The notes under the pieces are model-generated. The model made no database searches. It had not been told where the DNA came from and saw only the letters and a list, made by a program, of their open reading frames with translations. A DNA stretch of 12,927 nucleotides, taken from assembly GCA_023127905.1 (NCBI GenBank), contig JAGMEZ010000058.1:1-12927 (forward strand). Direction: 5' to 3'. The stretch is from Caldifarciminota bacterium. GTDB lineage: Bacteria > Hydrothermota > E44-bin80. How positions within the stretch are numbered: the first letter of the stretch is position 1; each line of letters opens with the position of its first letter. The position numbers and the translations under genes were made by a program. This document shows positions 6,090 through 12,927 of the stretch, in pieces.

Positions 6090-8339
6090 ATGTATAACAT
6101 ACAAAGAGAAATACCAATCAATATCGTTCATTATTACCTTAACAATGATACATCCCTGAGAAAGACTGCACAAATATATAATATTCATTACCAGACACTC
6201 TTCAAATGGTTGAAAATATACAAAAACCAGGGTGAGGAAAGACTACTTTCAAATTATAAAAGACCCTGGAACAGGGCTAAAAAAGAGTTTGAAGAAAAAG
6301 TAGTGCTTTTAAAGGAAAGAAATCCATGCTTAACTGTGAGAAAGGCAAAGGAAATCCTTAAAAAGGATGGAATTGAGGTTTCTATAAAGGGAATATGGGG
6401 GATTTGGAAAAGGTATGGTTACGCAGGGTTTATAAAGGAGAAAATGGGTGCTGTTTTTTCTGATTGTTTTTCATGGACAAAGGAGGCAACAAAAAAATTT
6501 AAACAGGCAGAAGAGATATATAATCTTGGGAATATAAAGGAATCTGCAAGAATATTAAATTCTATTCCGGTTTTCCCCAAAAATGAACTTATTCTTAAAA
6601 TTCCTGATTGTTATCTAAATTTAAGAAGGCGAGTAGAAAAAATGATTACTTTATATGGAAAAATTCCCTACCGTTCTTATCTAAAGAAGATGAGGAATAT
6701 GTATGAAGAGTGTAAGAAGGAAAATCTATATTATTCTGCTCTAAGGTTGGGAATTTTTGAAGTAATGGCATTGTCATGGTCAGCAACACCACTGAAGTGT
6801 TTGAAAAGGACAGAAGAATTAAAAAATATACTTGTAAGAACAGGAGGCCAATTTTCTCGTCAACCTTTTAGACTCCAATTTTCACTTCTTATTTTAGAAG
6901 GCATTGCTTGTGTACACCTTGCAAAAATAAAGAGGGCAACAGAAATAGCCAAATCCTGCTGCAGATTATTGAAAAAACGCAAATATCCATCATCCCATTT
7001 TATGATAAATATAGGAATCTTGAATACATACTTAGATAATTTTAGAGAAGCAGAATACTGGTATATGAAATCATTGGAAAAAGCAACAAGTGAAGAGCTA
7101 AAATATGGAGCTAAATATTGTCTTTCCAATGTATTTTTTTACAAAGGAGAATATAAAAAGGCAATCCAAATCTTGAAAGAATCAAAGTTAAAGATATGGG
7201 CACTTCGTTCCAAGATACTTCTCTACCAATCCCAGCAATCACTCGTCAACGGAATGCCCCATAAAGCGATTTCACTTTCTGTAAAAACTCTTTCTATACT
7301 AAAAAAAGAGGAAATCCGCTTACTTATATTTAGTACTTATCTAAAAATGGCAGCTTCATACTGCAGTCTTGGAGAAAAACAAAGGGCAGAAAGAATACTT
7401 AGGAGATTTGTTCCGTTTCTTAAAAAGAACAAACTTAAAAGGGAAACAACCATTCTTAGAACCATTATTTCGCCACCCAAAAATCTCCGTCGCCAAATCC
7501 TGTTAACTGAAGATATCTACCCCACTGTGAAGTTAGCACTGATGTTAAAGAATGGAAACTACTGGAGAGCATTCAAATATGCAGACAAAAGAGGTATAGT
7601 AGCTGATTTCCACAAATATGTCTTTTTCTTTCCTAAAGCAGTAACAGATATTATTGAAAAGGGGAAATCTACAGGATTACCAAAGAGAATGTTAAAGTTA
7701 CCTGTTTTTAATAAAGAAATTCGAGTCTATTATCCAAAAATCTTAGGCGACTTAATTATTTATAAAAACCAGAGGTATTTAAGGGTAAAATTACAGCCAA
7801 AGGATACTGCTTTTTTAATTCATCTTGCACTAAAAGCAGGGGAGCCAGAAGAAGAAATACCCCTTGAATCCCTTTACAATAACTTCTGGAAAAAGAGCAA
7901 GTATCCTGCAAGGAACCTGTCCCATTTACTTGTAAGGCTTAAAAAAAACCTTAAAATACCATCTCATCTACTTGAGGTTTCTTATAAAAGAGATAATCCT
8001 GTTTTGATAAATAAGGGAATTCATTTTATTACTGATTATGGTGAATATCAGGAATCCATTGCTCAGGCAAAAGCCTATCAGAGGGCAGGTGAATGGGGAT
8101 TTGCGGAGGGAGAATATCTGCGTGCCTTTTCGCTTTTCAGGGGTGAGCCATTCAAGAAGATGTATGATGACTGGTCAGATGATAAGAGGCTTGAGATAAT
8201 TTTCAGCTATGAGAAAGAAGTTCTCTCTTTTACAAAAGAACTCATATCAAGAGGTAGAAGGGAAGAGGCAAAAAAACTACTAAAAAAGGCAGAAAAGATA
8301 GTTTCTTTGGAACGGGATGAGTCTTTTGTAAAACTATAG
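6090..8339 (+). CDS. Transposase-type HTH / TPR / winged-helix-BTAD fusion regulator
   Basis: 749 residues from the ATG at 6090. The frame extends back to a TTG at 6063, but that codon lies inside the promoter. Residues ~1-50 are a helix-turn-helix of the IS630/orfA kind ('SLRKTAQIYNIHYQTLFKWL'). Residues ~78-112 are a second, winged helix-turn-helix ('LTVRKAKEILKKDGIEVSIK', then GIWGIWKRYGY). This is the bipartite DNA-binding half of a transposase, with no DDE catalytic domain after it. Residues ~130-480 are helical TPR-like repeats (for example 'AEEIYNLGNIKESARIL', 'LSNVFFYKGEYKKAIQIL', 'MAASYCSLGEKQRAERIL'). Residues ~545-650 look like a winged helix of the OmpR/SARP type ('LQPKDTAFLIHLAL', 'LSHLLVRLKKNL'). 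Residues ~660-740 resemble a BTAD helical domain ('AGEWGFAEGEYLRAFSLFRG'). A cytoplasmic transcription regulator is inferred. It is the only long plus-strand gene, lying between surface-protein genes that it might control. Domain limits are by eye. Confidence 0.88.
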   Translation: MYNIQREIPINIVHYYLNNDTSLRKTAQIYNIHYQTLFKWLKIYKNQGEERLLSNYKRPWNRAKKEFEEKVVLLKERNPCLTVRKAKEILKKDGIEVSIKGIWGIWKRYGYAGFIKEKMGAVFSDCFSWTKEATKKFKQAEEIYNLGNIKESARILNSIPVFPKNELILKIPDCYLNLRRRVEKMITLYGKIPYRSYLKKMRNMYEECKKENLYYSALRLGIFEVMALSWSATPLKCLKRTEELKNILVRTGGQFSRQPFRLQFSLLILEGIACVHLAKIKRATEIAKSCCRLLKKRKYPSSHFMINIGILNTYLDNFREAEYWYMKSLEKATSEELKYGAKYCLSNVFFYKGEYKKAIQILKESKLKIWALRSKILLYQSQQSLVNGMPHKAISLSVKTLSILKKEEIRLLIFSTYLKMAASYCSLGEKQRAERILRRFVPFLKKNKLKRETTILRTIISPPKNLRRQILLTEDIYPTVKLALMLKNGNYWRAFKYADKRGIVADFHKYVFFFPKAVTDIIEKGKSTGLPKRMLKLPVFNKEIRVYYPKILGDLIIYKNQRYLRVKLQPKDTAFLIHLALKAGEPEEEIPLESLYNNFWKKSKYPARNLSHLLVRLKKNLKIPSHLLEVSYKRDNPVLINKGIHFITDYGEYQESIAQAKAYQRAGEWGFAEGEYLRAFSLFRGEPFKKMYDDWSDDKRLEIIFSYEKEVLSFTKELISRGRREEAKKLLKKAEKIVSLERDESFVKL

Positions 8340-8395
8340 ATACTAATCTTATATTTAAGGCTTTATTCCTCATAGCCAGACTCGGATCGACATCT

Positions 8396-10441
8396 CTATC
8401 TCACCAAAATCAACTTTTTCATTGTATAATAATCACCAGCCGTAAACCTGCAAAAGTAAACTCCACTCGGTACTTTCTTGCCAACTTTATCAGTTCCATC
8501 CCACGATACAGCAGTGAATAGTGCTGAGTGGTTAGTGGTTAGTGAAAAAGATTTAACTAATTTTCCACATATGTCATAAATCTTTAGTTCTATGTCCTTT
8601 GCACTTTGAGGTACGCTGAATCTGAATTCTGTTTTCTGATCGAATGGATTTGGATTCACTTGGAAAATAATTTTCTCAAAATCACAATTCGAAGGCTGTT
8701 CGTCTACCCCAGCAATTGTATATGCTTCAAAGTTGACCGTATCCTGGGTAAATCCACCTGTATAATCGAATGCCATCCATCCCGAAGAATCCGCCTGATA
8801 TGTATCATATAAATTACCATTCACATCCACCTTTACCTGCGCATATTCGGGAAAATCCCCAACTCTATGAGACGTAGTAACCGAAGGACTCTCACATATC
8901 TCCTGCCAGTTCTTATAATAGATTCCTGTTGTGTCCCACTGAAGTATAACAAGTTCTACTGAGTCACTCGTTGGAGAGAGGGTCATTGTAAAGGTATTGA
9001 TTTCTATTGTCTCATCAAGATTGAGTAAATATTCGCTATGGTCAGGAAACCAGAATGGCTGATTACTTCCATCCTCTGTAAACGCCTTTCCGTCTGAGAA
9101 TTCCAGTCTTGCATCGGTATCATAGACTTGAATCCTTGTAAAATTATCTCCAAGATTGAGAACGAGCCCTTCAGAAACTTCACCAAGACGGATATGAGGT
9201 TCATCGGGAATAAGCGATTCTATAAATGAGTTTCCTTCAACTTGAGCAGTATCCACTCTGACCAACACAAGATTGTGGTATCCCGATTGTTGTGAACAAT
9301 GGATGAATGTATTATCAATAAAACTCACATTAGAAAGGATGCGATTCCCCATATCCCTCCAGGCACATCCACCATAACGTTCGGTGTTTTCCACTATATT
9401 ATTTTTAAAGACTATATCCTTGATAAAATGCCCTTCATTTGTATGTCCACAAAAGAGTCCCCAATGCATGTTTTTGACATAATTGTTTTGCGCCAGAAGC
9501 CCGGCACCACGATTGTGAAAGTAAATCCCTACTGTATATGGTGGACCTATAAGTGAACAATCTTCTACGATTGTATTAAAAGCGCCTGAATGGAGATCTA
9601 TAGAACCATGCGAAGCTCCTCTAACATAACAGTTTCTTATTACATTACATGAACACGGACGATTCATGTAGGGATCATGAATTGCAATGCCGTGCCAGCC
9701 TGTGGTATCTATATGTACATATTCAACAAGAGAACTGTCTAAATTTTTATATAAATGAATCCCATCGCTTGCCGTATTGCATATCTCACCATGATGGATG
9801 TGAACCCTTTTCGTATTTTCCCAAAGAATTCCCTCATTATCAATATCCCTTATAAGAAAATTCGCTATCTCAACGTCATGACAATCAGTTGAACCAAAGT
9901 CATAGTGGGATATAGCCCTGGCACTTGTATTTCGGATTATGAAATCGGTTATTGTGCTATTCTGAAGCGAACCTGAATTAAAATTTAATCCTTGTCCATC
10001 GATATCCTCTATTATAAAATTGCTAATAAATAAATTCTGCAATAAATCCTCACCATAAACACCTATGCCATAATTTTTAATATGGAATCCTGATATTGAT
10101 ATATATGATTTATCTGATATTTTTATCGCTATTCCAGTACTATCTATTCCGTCTAATCTGAATGTATCGTTATAAGCAGTAAGCACAATTGGATTTCCCG
10201 AAAAACCGGAATTTGCAAAAACAACATGCTCATCAGTATATGAACCGCTATCCACCAGGATTGAATCACCAGCAACAACTACAGATGCTGCATATTCAAT
10301 ATGGCGCCAGGCAGAATCCGGTGAAGTCCCTGACCACCCATCATCACCAGATAGCGAAACATAATAGGTTGTTGCACCTAGTTTGACGAGGCACAAAGTA
10401 ATTATTAATGAAATTTTATATAAGAGATTGCAAGTTTTCAA
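8396..10441 (-). CDS. Secreted beta-helix protein with T9SS-type tail (TTG start proposed)
   Basis: An ATG at 10516 would give 706 residues, but it lies between a -35 and a -10 box (10505-10532) and has a poor, non-signal-like N-terminus. The in-frame TTG at 10441 gives 681 residues beginning with a proper signal peptide (K-T-C, then 'NLLYKISLIITLCLVKLGA'); neither start has a clear ribosome site, so the start remains uncertain. A DUF1565-like module follows ('TTYYVSLSGDDGW', 'AGDSILVDSGSY'). Beta-helix coils then run to about residue 430 ('NFIIEDIDGQGLNF', 'STITDFIIRNTSARAI', 'ANFLIRDIDNEGI', 'NVIRNCYVRGA'). A beta-rich linker precedes the sorting tail at ~588-681 ('FQVNPNPFDQKTEFRFSVP', 'IELKIYDICGKLVKSF', 'VSWDGTDKVGKKVPSGVYF', ending KLILVR). 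It is convergent with the regulator gene, 56 bp apart, with no convincing terminator between them. It is a paralogue of the gene starting at 1612. No catalytic motif or substrate is recognised. Confidence 0.87.
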   Translation of the reverse strand: MKTCNLLYKISLIITLCLVKLGATTYYVSLSGDDGWSGTSPDSAWRHIEYAASVVVAGDSILVDSGSYTDEHVVFANSGFSGNPIVLTAYNDTFRLDGIDSTGIAIKISDKSYISISGFHIKNYGIGVYGEDLLQNLFISNFIIEDIDGQGLNFNSGSLQNSTITDFIIRNTSARAISHYDFGSTDCHDVEIANFLIRDIDNEGILWENTKRVHIHHGEICNTASDGIHLYKNLDSSLVEYVHIDTTGWHGIAIHDPYMNRPCSCNVIRNCYVRGASHGSIDLHSGAFNTIVEDCSLIGPPYTVGIYFHNRGAGLLAQNNYVKNMHWGLFCGHTNEGHFIKDIVFKNNIVENTERYGGCAWRDMGNRILSNVSFIDNTFIHCSQQSGYHNLVLVRVDTAQVEGNSFIESLIPDEPHIRLGEVSEGLVLNLGDNFTRIQVYDTDARLEFSDGKAFTEDGSNQPFWFPDHSEYLLNLDETIEINTFTMTLSPTSDSVELVILQWDTTGIYYKNWQEICESPSVTTSHRVGDFPEYAQVKVDVNGNLYDTYQADSSGWMAFDYTGGFTQDTVNFEAYTIAGVDEQPSNCDFEKIIFQVNPNPFDQKTEFRFSVPQSAKDIELKIYDICGKLVKSFSLTTNHSALFTAVSWDGTDKVGKKVPSGVYFCRFTAGDYYTMKKLILVR
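8510..8544 (-). repeat. Five-unit heptanucleotide tandem repeat inside a sorting domain
   Basis: On the minus strand the units are CACTAAC, CACTAAC, CACTCAG, CACTATT and CACTGCT: five contiguous 7-mers, all beginning CACT. Because 7 is not a multiple of 3, the repeat is read in shifting frames as S-L-T-T-N-H-S-A-L-F-T-A. It sits in the loop between the K-L-V-K-S-F strand and the V-S-W-D-G strand of the tail. It is probably a tolerated insertion or expansion of a short repeat. Confidence 0.7.
10223..10396 (-). repeat. N-terminal coding cassette, copy 2 (pairs with 1385-1558)
   Basis: This is the second copy of the 58-residue module (LCLVKLGA to DEHV), 47 of 58 residues identical to the copy at 1385-1558 and ungapped. 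Eleven substitutions separate them, most of them conservative (V/I, T/S, N/D, L/V). Similarity ends sharply after DEHV, suggesting module exchange or local gene conversion, or strong constraint on the export signal and cap of the beta-helix. Confidence 0.8.
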
Positions 10442-10504
10442 TACAGAGTTGTATTTAATATTTCTTGAACATTTTATTTGCAGATTCTTCTTCTGTGTTG
10501 TTGT

Positions 10505-10532
10505 ATTATAAAACATTCTTCACTCAAGTCAA
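10505..10532 (-). promoter_or_regulatory. Sigma-70 promoter of the beta-helix gene ending at 8396
   Basis: Reading the minus strand: TTGACT (10532-10527), a 16-bp spacer, then TATAAT (10510-10505). Eleven of twelve positions match consensus. The ATG at 10516-10514 lies within the spacer, so transcription would start near 10498, downstream of it. This supports a later start for the gene, the best candidate being the TTG at 10441. The predicted leader would be about 55 nt. Confidence 0.7.
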
Positions 10533-10578
10533 GAAAAAAATTATTTGAATTTCTCTGATAAAAAATTGAAAATATAGG

Positions 10579-11055
10579 TTAATTGTGAGTTTTTTCTTTT
10601 CCCTTAAATCTTTTTATGAGTAAATAACCAAAAATGAAAGCAAATATGCCAATAACAGGAGCAGTAACTGCACTTCCAAGATAAAGCGGTTTTGCTAAAT
10701 TTCCGAGAGTAGTAAATATATTAGTAATATTTATTTCCCTTAAAAGTAACCTGATTGATTGCATGGATAAAGAAGAATTATAACCGAGTATTTTCTCGCC
10801 AATCTTAAAATTAAGAAAAACTAAAAAAGGCAACGTCAGAGGATTACAAATTAACTGGGTTGTTACAACAACAGCCACCTTATTAACTCTAAATAAAAAT
10901 GAAAGTAAAATACCGGTAATAAACTGGAACCCAGTAATGGGAAACATTGCAATAAAAGCCCCCAGTCCAATTCCCACCGCTATCTTTACAGGAGTGCTGT
11001 CAATCCTTGCTATCTGTAAAAACTTCCCCTTTAACCATCTCCATATTCGTTTCAT
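10579..11055 (-). CDS. DUF2062-family integral membrane protein
   Basis: 158 residues. A short basic, Trp-rich amphipathic start (MKRIWRWLKGKF) precedes 'STPVKIAVGIGLGAFIAMFP', then ITGFQF: the conserved T-P-x-x-I-A-x-G-x-x-x-G-x-F-x-x-x-x-P-x-x-G-x-Q block of DUF2062. The family's second hallmark, N-P-L-T-x-P, is at residues 71-76. Hydrophobic segments lie at about 24-38, 43-56, 59-68, 74-82 and 125-147, and the C-terminus is basic and hydrophilic. The length is usual for the stand-alone family, whose biochemical role is not established; it is sometimes linked to glycosyltransferase loci. The ATG has no Shine-Dalgarno sequence (upstream is TTTATTAAT), but the start fits the family. It lies 161 bp behind the solute-binding protein gene, across a repeat-bearing spacer, so cotranscription is uncertain. 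Confidence 0.85.
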   Translation of the reverse strand: MKRIWRWLKGKFLQIARIDSTPVKIAVGIGLGAFIAMFPITGFQFITGILLSFLFRVNKVAVVVTTQLICNPLTLPFLVFLNFKIGEKILGYNSSLSMQSIRLLLREINITNIFTTLGNLAKPLYLGSAVTAPVIGIFAFIFGYLLIKRFKGKEKTHN

Positions 11056-11070
11056 ATTAATAAACTAAAC

Positions 11071-11168
11071 ACCTTTTGCCACAGATGAACACAGAATTAC
11101 ACTGAAATATTTGTAATCCCTCACCCCTCTAAAAAAATACCTTTTGCCACAGATGGACACAGAATAAC
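11071..11168. repeat. Direct-repeat pair with a roughly 10-nt internal period
   Basis: The 30-nt stretches at 11071-11100 and 11139-11168 both begin accttttgccacagatg and continue with (a/g)acacagaat; they differ at only two or three positions. Inside the first copy the sequence falls into 10-mers (cacagatgaa, cacagaatta, cactgaaata). Comparable 'CCACAGATGAACACAG' intergenic repeats are, from my recollection, widespread in unrelated bacterial genomes. They fill most of the spacer between the DUF2062 gene and the solute-binding protein gene. There are only two copies and no CRISPR-like spacing. Confidence 0.7.
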
Positions 11169-11216
11169 GATGTTCCATTTCTTAGGGTCTTATGTCTGTA
11201 GCCTATTCCCTCTTTT

Positions 11217-12482
11217 CTACTCGCTTCTAAGGTATTCCTCTATCCTCTTTGCACAGTCGTTCAGTGCTTCCTCTGGGCTTTTAACTCCCCTCAAAACAGG
11301 TTCTATCCCTTCTGTTCCGAGTATCTGTCTACCTCTAAGCCATCCAGCAATCCGTGGCTCAGTATAAGCAAATTCAAGCTGCGCAATAACATCTTTCAAC
11401 TCAGGTAGTTCTTCCATTCTTTTCTTCATAAGAGGTTCCTGTAGGCTTTTGATTCTCACGGGGACATAACCTGTTCCGTATGCCCACCGTGCCTGTATCT
11501 CAGGGGATAGAAACCAAATAATAAATTCCAGAGCAGCCTTTTTCTGTTCCTCGGAGGTATTGGCAAAAAGCGCAATATTCGTTCCCGAGATAATTACAGC
11601 GTTGCTTTTTCCGGAAGGGATAGGAGCTATCCCAAGTTTAAAATCTGGTTTTAGATCTTTTATAAATGAATAGGAAACTACTGAACCTGAAATGATAGCA
11701 ACCTTTCCTGCGAGGAAATCATCCTGATGCTGGTATCCTGTTGTTAAGCGTCCAATCTTATATTTATTCAGGATATCAAGCAAAAAGGTTAAGGATTCTA
11801 TCCCGGCCTTTTTATTAAAGAGCGGCGTTATATTATCATCATCAAGTATCTTTCCTCCATTTTGATACAATAATGTCTCAAACATCCAGGTACTCATTGG
11901 GAATGCTGTCGCCCAGAAATCCGTAATTCCATCACCATCTATATCCTTTGTTAATTTCTTTCCTATTTCTATATACTCATCCCAATTTTCAGGAAAGTGT
12001 TCAATTCCTTCCTCTTCGAAAAGAGTCTTATTATAAAAAAAGGCAGGAACACTCTTATTAAATGGAAATGTTAAAAGCTTTCCTTCCCAGGTATTATCCA
12101 ATATGAAAACAGGATAGATACCTTTCCTTATCTCCTCCTTTTCTCTCTCAGTAAGAAGGTCCTCAACAACTGCAAGTGCTCCCGTTTTGTACAACTGGTC
12201 AGTCCAGGATTCAAATACCTGCGATATTGTTGGAGGCTTCTTTGCTGCAACCGTTGCCATAAGCTTCTGACTCAATGCCTGGTAATTTCCCATTCCGACA
12301 TGATCAATTTTTATCTCAGGATGTGACTGGTTAAATTCTACAATGAGGCTATCGAGGGTTTTACCCAGTGGTCCTCCCATAGCATGCCAGAAGGTAACGA
12401 CAGTTCTCTTTTCAACATCCCCTTTACAGTTAAAAAGAAATAGAACAACAATAGAGATAAGAAACCTCATACAGATTTTCAT
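11217..12482 (-). CDS. ABC transporter solute-binding lipoprotein, UgpB-like (family 1)
   Basis: 421 residues, close to UgpB length. The ATG at 12482 follows GGGGGAG (12485-12491). A hydrophobic signal (residues 6-18) ends in L-F-N-C; Cys19 would be lipidated, though Asn at -1 is unusual for signal peptidase II, which prefers Gly/Ala/Ser. The mature start 'VVTFWHAMGGPLGKTLDSL', then the F-N-x-S-H-P, G-N-Y-x (Tyr67) and S-Q-V-F-E (Glu91) motifs, closely follow glycerol-3-phosphate binding protein UgpB. D-I-D-G-D-G-I-T-D (180-188) is the acidic loop common in this sugar-binding family. The C-terminal 'EPRIAGWLRGRQILGT' is also typical. It binds its ligand outside the inner membrane and delivers it to an ABC permease. 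No permease or ATPase is in the window, so the true substrate (glycerol phosphate, sugar or other) is open. It starts 23 bp after the DUF5683-like gene and is probably cotranscribed with it. Confidence 0.9.
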   Translation of the reverse strand: MKICMRFLISIVVLFLFNCKGDVEKRTVVTFWHAMGGPLGKTLDSLIVEFNQSHPEIKIDHVGMGNYQALSQKLMATVAAKKPPTISQVFESWTDQLYKTGALAVVEDLLTEREKEEIRKGIYPVFILDNTWEGKLLTFPFNKSVPAFFYNKTLFEEEGIEHFPENWDEYIEIGKKLTKDIDGDGITDFWATAFPMSTWMFETLLYQNGGKILDDDNITPLFNKKAGIESLTFLLDILNKYKIGRLTTGYQHQDDFLAGKVAIISGSVVSYSFIKDLKPDFKLGIAPIPSGKSNAVIISGTNIALFANTSEEQKKAALEFIIWFLSPEIQARWAYGTGYVPVRIKSLQEPLMKKRMEELPELKDVIAQLEFAYTEPRIAGWLRGRQILGTEGIEPVLRGVKSPEEALNDCAKRIEEYLRSE

Positions 12483-12505
12483 TTCTCCCCCTTACTCTAA
12501 ACATA

Positions 12506-12927
12506 TTAAAATCTCAATCTTACTCCAATTTGTAGTCCATCCTGTCTTTTATTTAGATGCAGTTGCATTCCTTCAGTTTCATTGAATCCGTAAAAGTGTG
12601 CATCGGTAAAGGCATCTGCACAGGAAAGAAACCATATCCCGGCATCCCACCAGAGTAGATTTCGTACCCTGCTTCTATGTTTATTATATTTATCCCATGT
12701 ATCTTTCTCTTGATTTTCATCATATAATTTTTTATAATCCATTTCCTGAACTTTCTCGTAAATAGTTAAAGATAAAAGGGATAATTGAAGTGTTGAAAAG
12801 AATATTCCACGCGCATAATTCTCTGCATAGAACTGACCTCCTCCTGGAAGAATTACAGATGCAATAATTGCCCACCCAGGATGCTTCTTCATCTCTTCGC
12901 TGTTAAGGTGGACTGAAATGAGAAGAA
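12506..12927 (-). CDS. DUF5683-like membrane protein (5' end outside window)
   Basis: The frame is open to the right edge. An internal ATG at 12892 would give 128 residues, but it has only GCGAAGAG directly abutting it, and codons upstream (L-L-I-S-V-H-L-N-S-E-E) read like the end of a signal peptide, so the true start is probably outside the window. The core 'WAIIASVILPGGGQFYAENY' followed by A-R-G matches the S-x-x-x-P-G-x-G-Q-F-Y-x-x-x-Y-x-x-G signature of DUF5683-type proteins. A second hydrophobic segment (F-F-S-T-L-Q-L-S-L-L-S-L), a charged loop with Arg/Lys/Asp, then 'WWDAGIWFLSCADAFTDAHF' complete the family pattern (the A-D-A-x-x-D-A-H motif). The tail ends as a beta-strand (Q-I-G-V-R-L-R-F). 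Function is unknown; an envelope location is likely. It is the upstream member of a unit with the solute-binding protein gene. Confidence 0.8.
   Translation of the reverse strand, partial: LLISVHLNSEEMKKHPGWAIIASVILPGGGQFYAENYARGIFFSTLQLSLLSLTIYEKVQEMDYKKLYDENQEKDTWDKYNKHRSRVRNLLWWDAGIWFLSCADAFTDAHFYGFNETEGMQLHLNKRQDGLQIGVRLRF

Noticed and set aside
6860..7129. Minus-strand 89-codon frame
   Set aside because: Antisense to the TPR region of the regulator with no start signals; a shadow.
8340..8395. Bidirectional terminator between convergent genes
   Set aside because: Only a 4-bp GGCT/AGCC stem (8359-8362, 8374-8377) without a T tract; not enough to call.
5845..8400. Terminal inverted repeats making the regulator gene a transposon
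   Set aside because: I compared the DNA on both sides of 6090-8339 by eye and found no convincing inverted repeats or target-site duplication, and the gene has no catalytic transposase domain.
11071..11168. CRISPR array
   Set aside because: Only two repeat copies about 38 nt apart, no cas genes in the window, and the units are internally periodic rather than CRISPR-like.

Overview
This window looks like chromosomal DNA from an AT-rich, Gram-negative-type bacterium. Four large exported proteins end in, or run into, the beta-sandwich tail seen on type IX secretion (Por/T9SS) cargo and in FlgD-like Ig domains (a 'PNP' motif, then 'SGxYxxR/K', ending in K-[IL]-[IVL]-V-R or similar). That tail, together with DUF5683-like and DUF2062-like membrane proteins and a SARP/BTAD-type regulator, suggests the FCB superphylum or a candidate phylum such as WOR-3. 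This assignment is inference; there is no rRNA or marker gene in the window.

Layout. Positions 1-3448 (minus strand) hold two consecutive right-handed beta-helix surface proteins, transcribed from 3448 towards 1; the second runs off the left edge. Positions 3449-4314 are a gene-poor 866 bp stretch with a decayed sorting-domain tail and other doubtful scraps. Positions 4315-5811 (minus) encode a seven-repeat, propeller-like secreted protein with the same kind of tail. Divergent from it, 6090-8339 (plus) encodes the most unusual gene here: a regulator made of a transposase-type helix-turn-helix domain, TPR-like repeats, a winged-helix-like region and a BTAD-like C-terminus. It is driven by a perfect TTGACA-17-TATAAT promoter that implies a leaderless or nearly leaderless mRNA. 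Positions 8396-10441 (minus, convergent with the regulator) encode a third beta-helix protein, whose N-terminus is about 80% identical to that of the leftmost gene. Positions 10579-12927 (minus) carry a DUF2062 membrane protein, a UgpB-like solute-binding lipoprotein and the 3' part of a DUF5683-like protein.

How the parts relate. The left two-thirds is a small surface-protein island: three beta-helix proteins, one propeller protein and one dead fragment of the same secretion class. A single regulator, the only long plus-strand gene, sits in its middle. Regulation of the neighbours by this protein is plausible from position but not shown. The right third looks like housekeeping or transport. 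Short repeats (a 7-nt period, a roughly 10-nt period, a palindromic element and a shared N-terminal coding cassette) are scattered among the genes and point to an actively rearranging genome.
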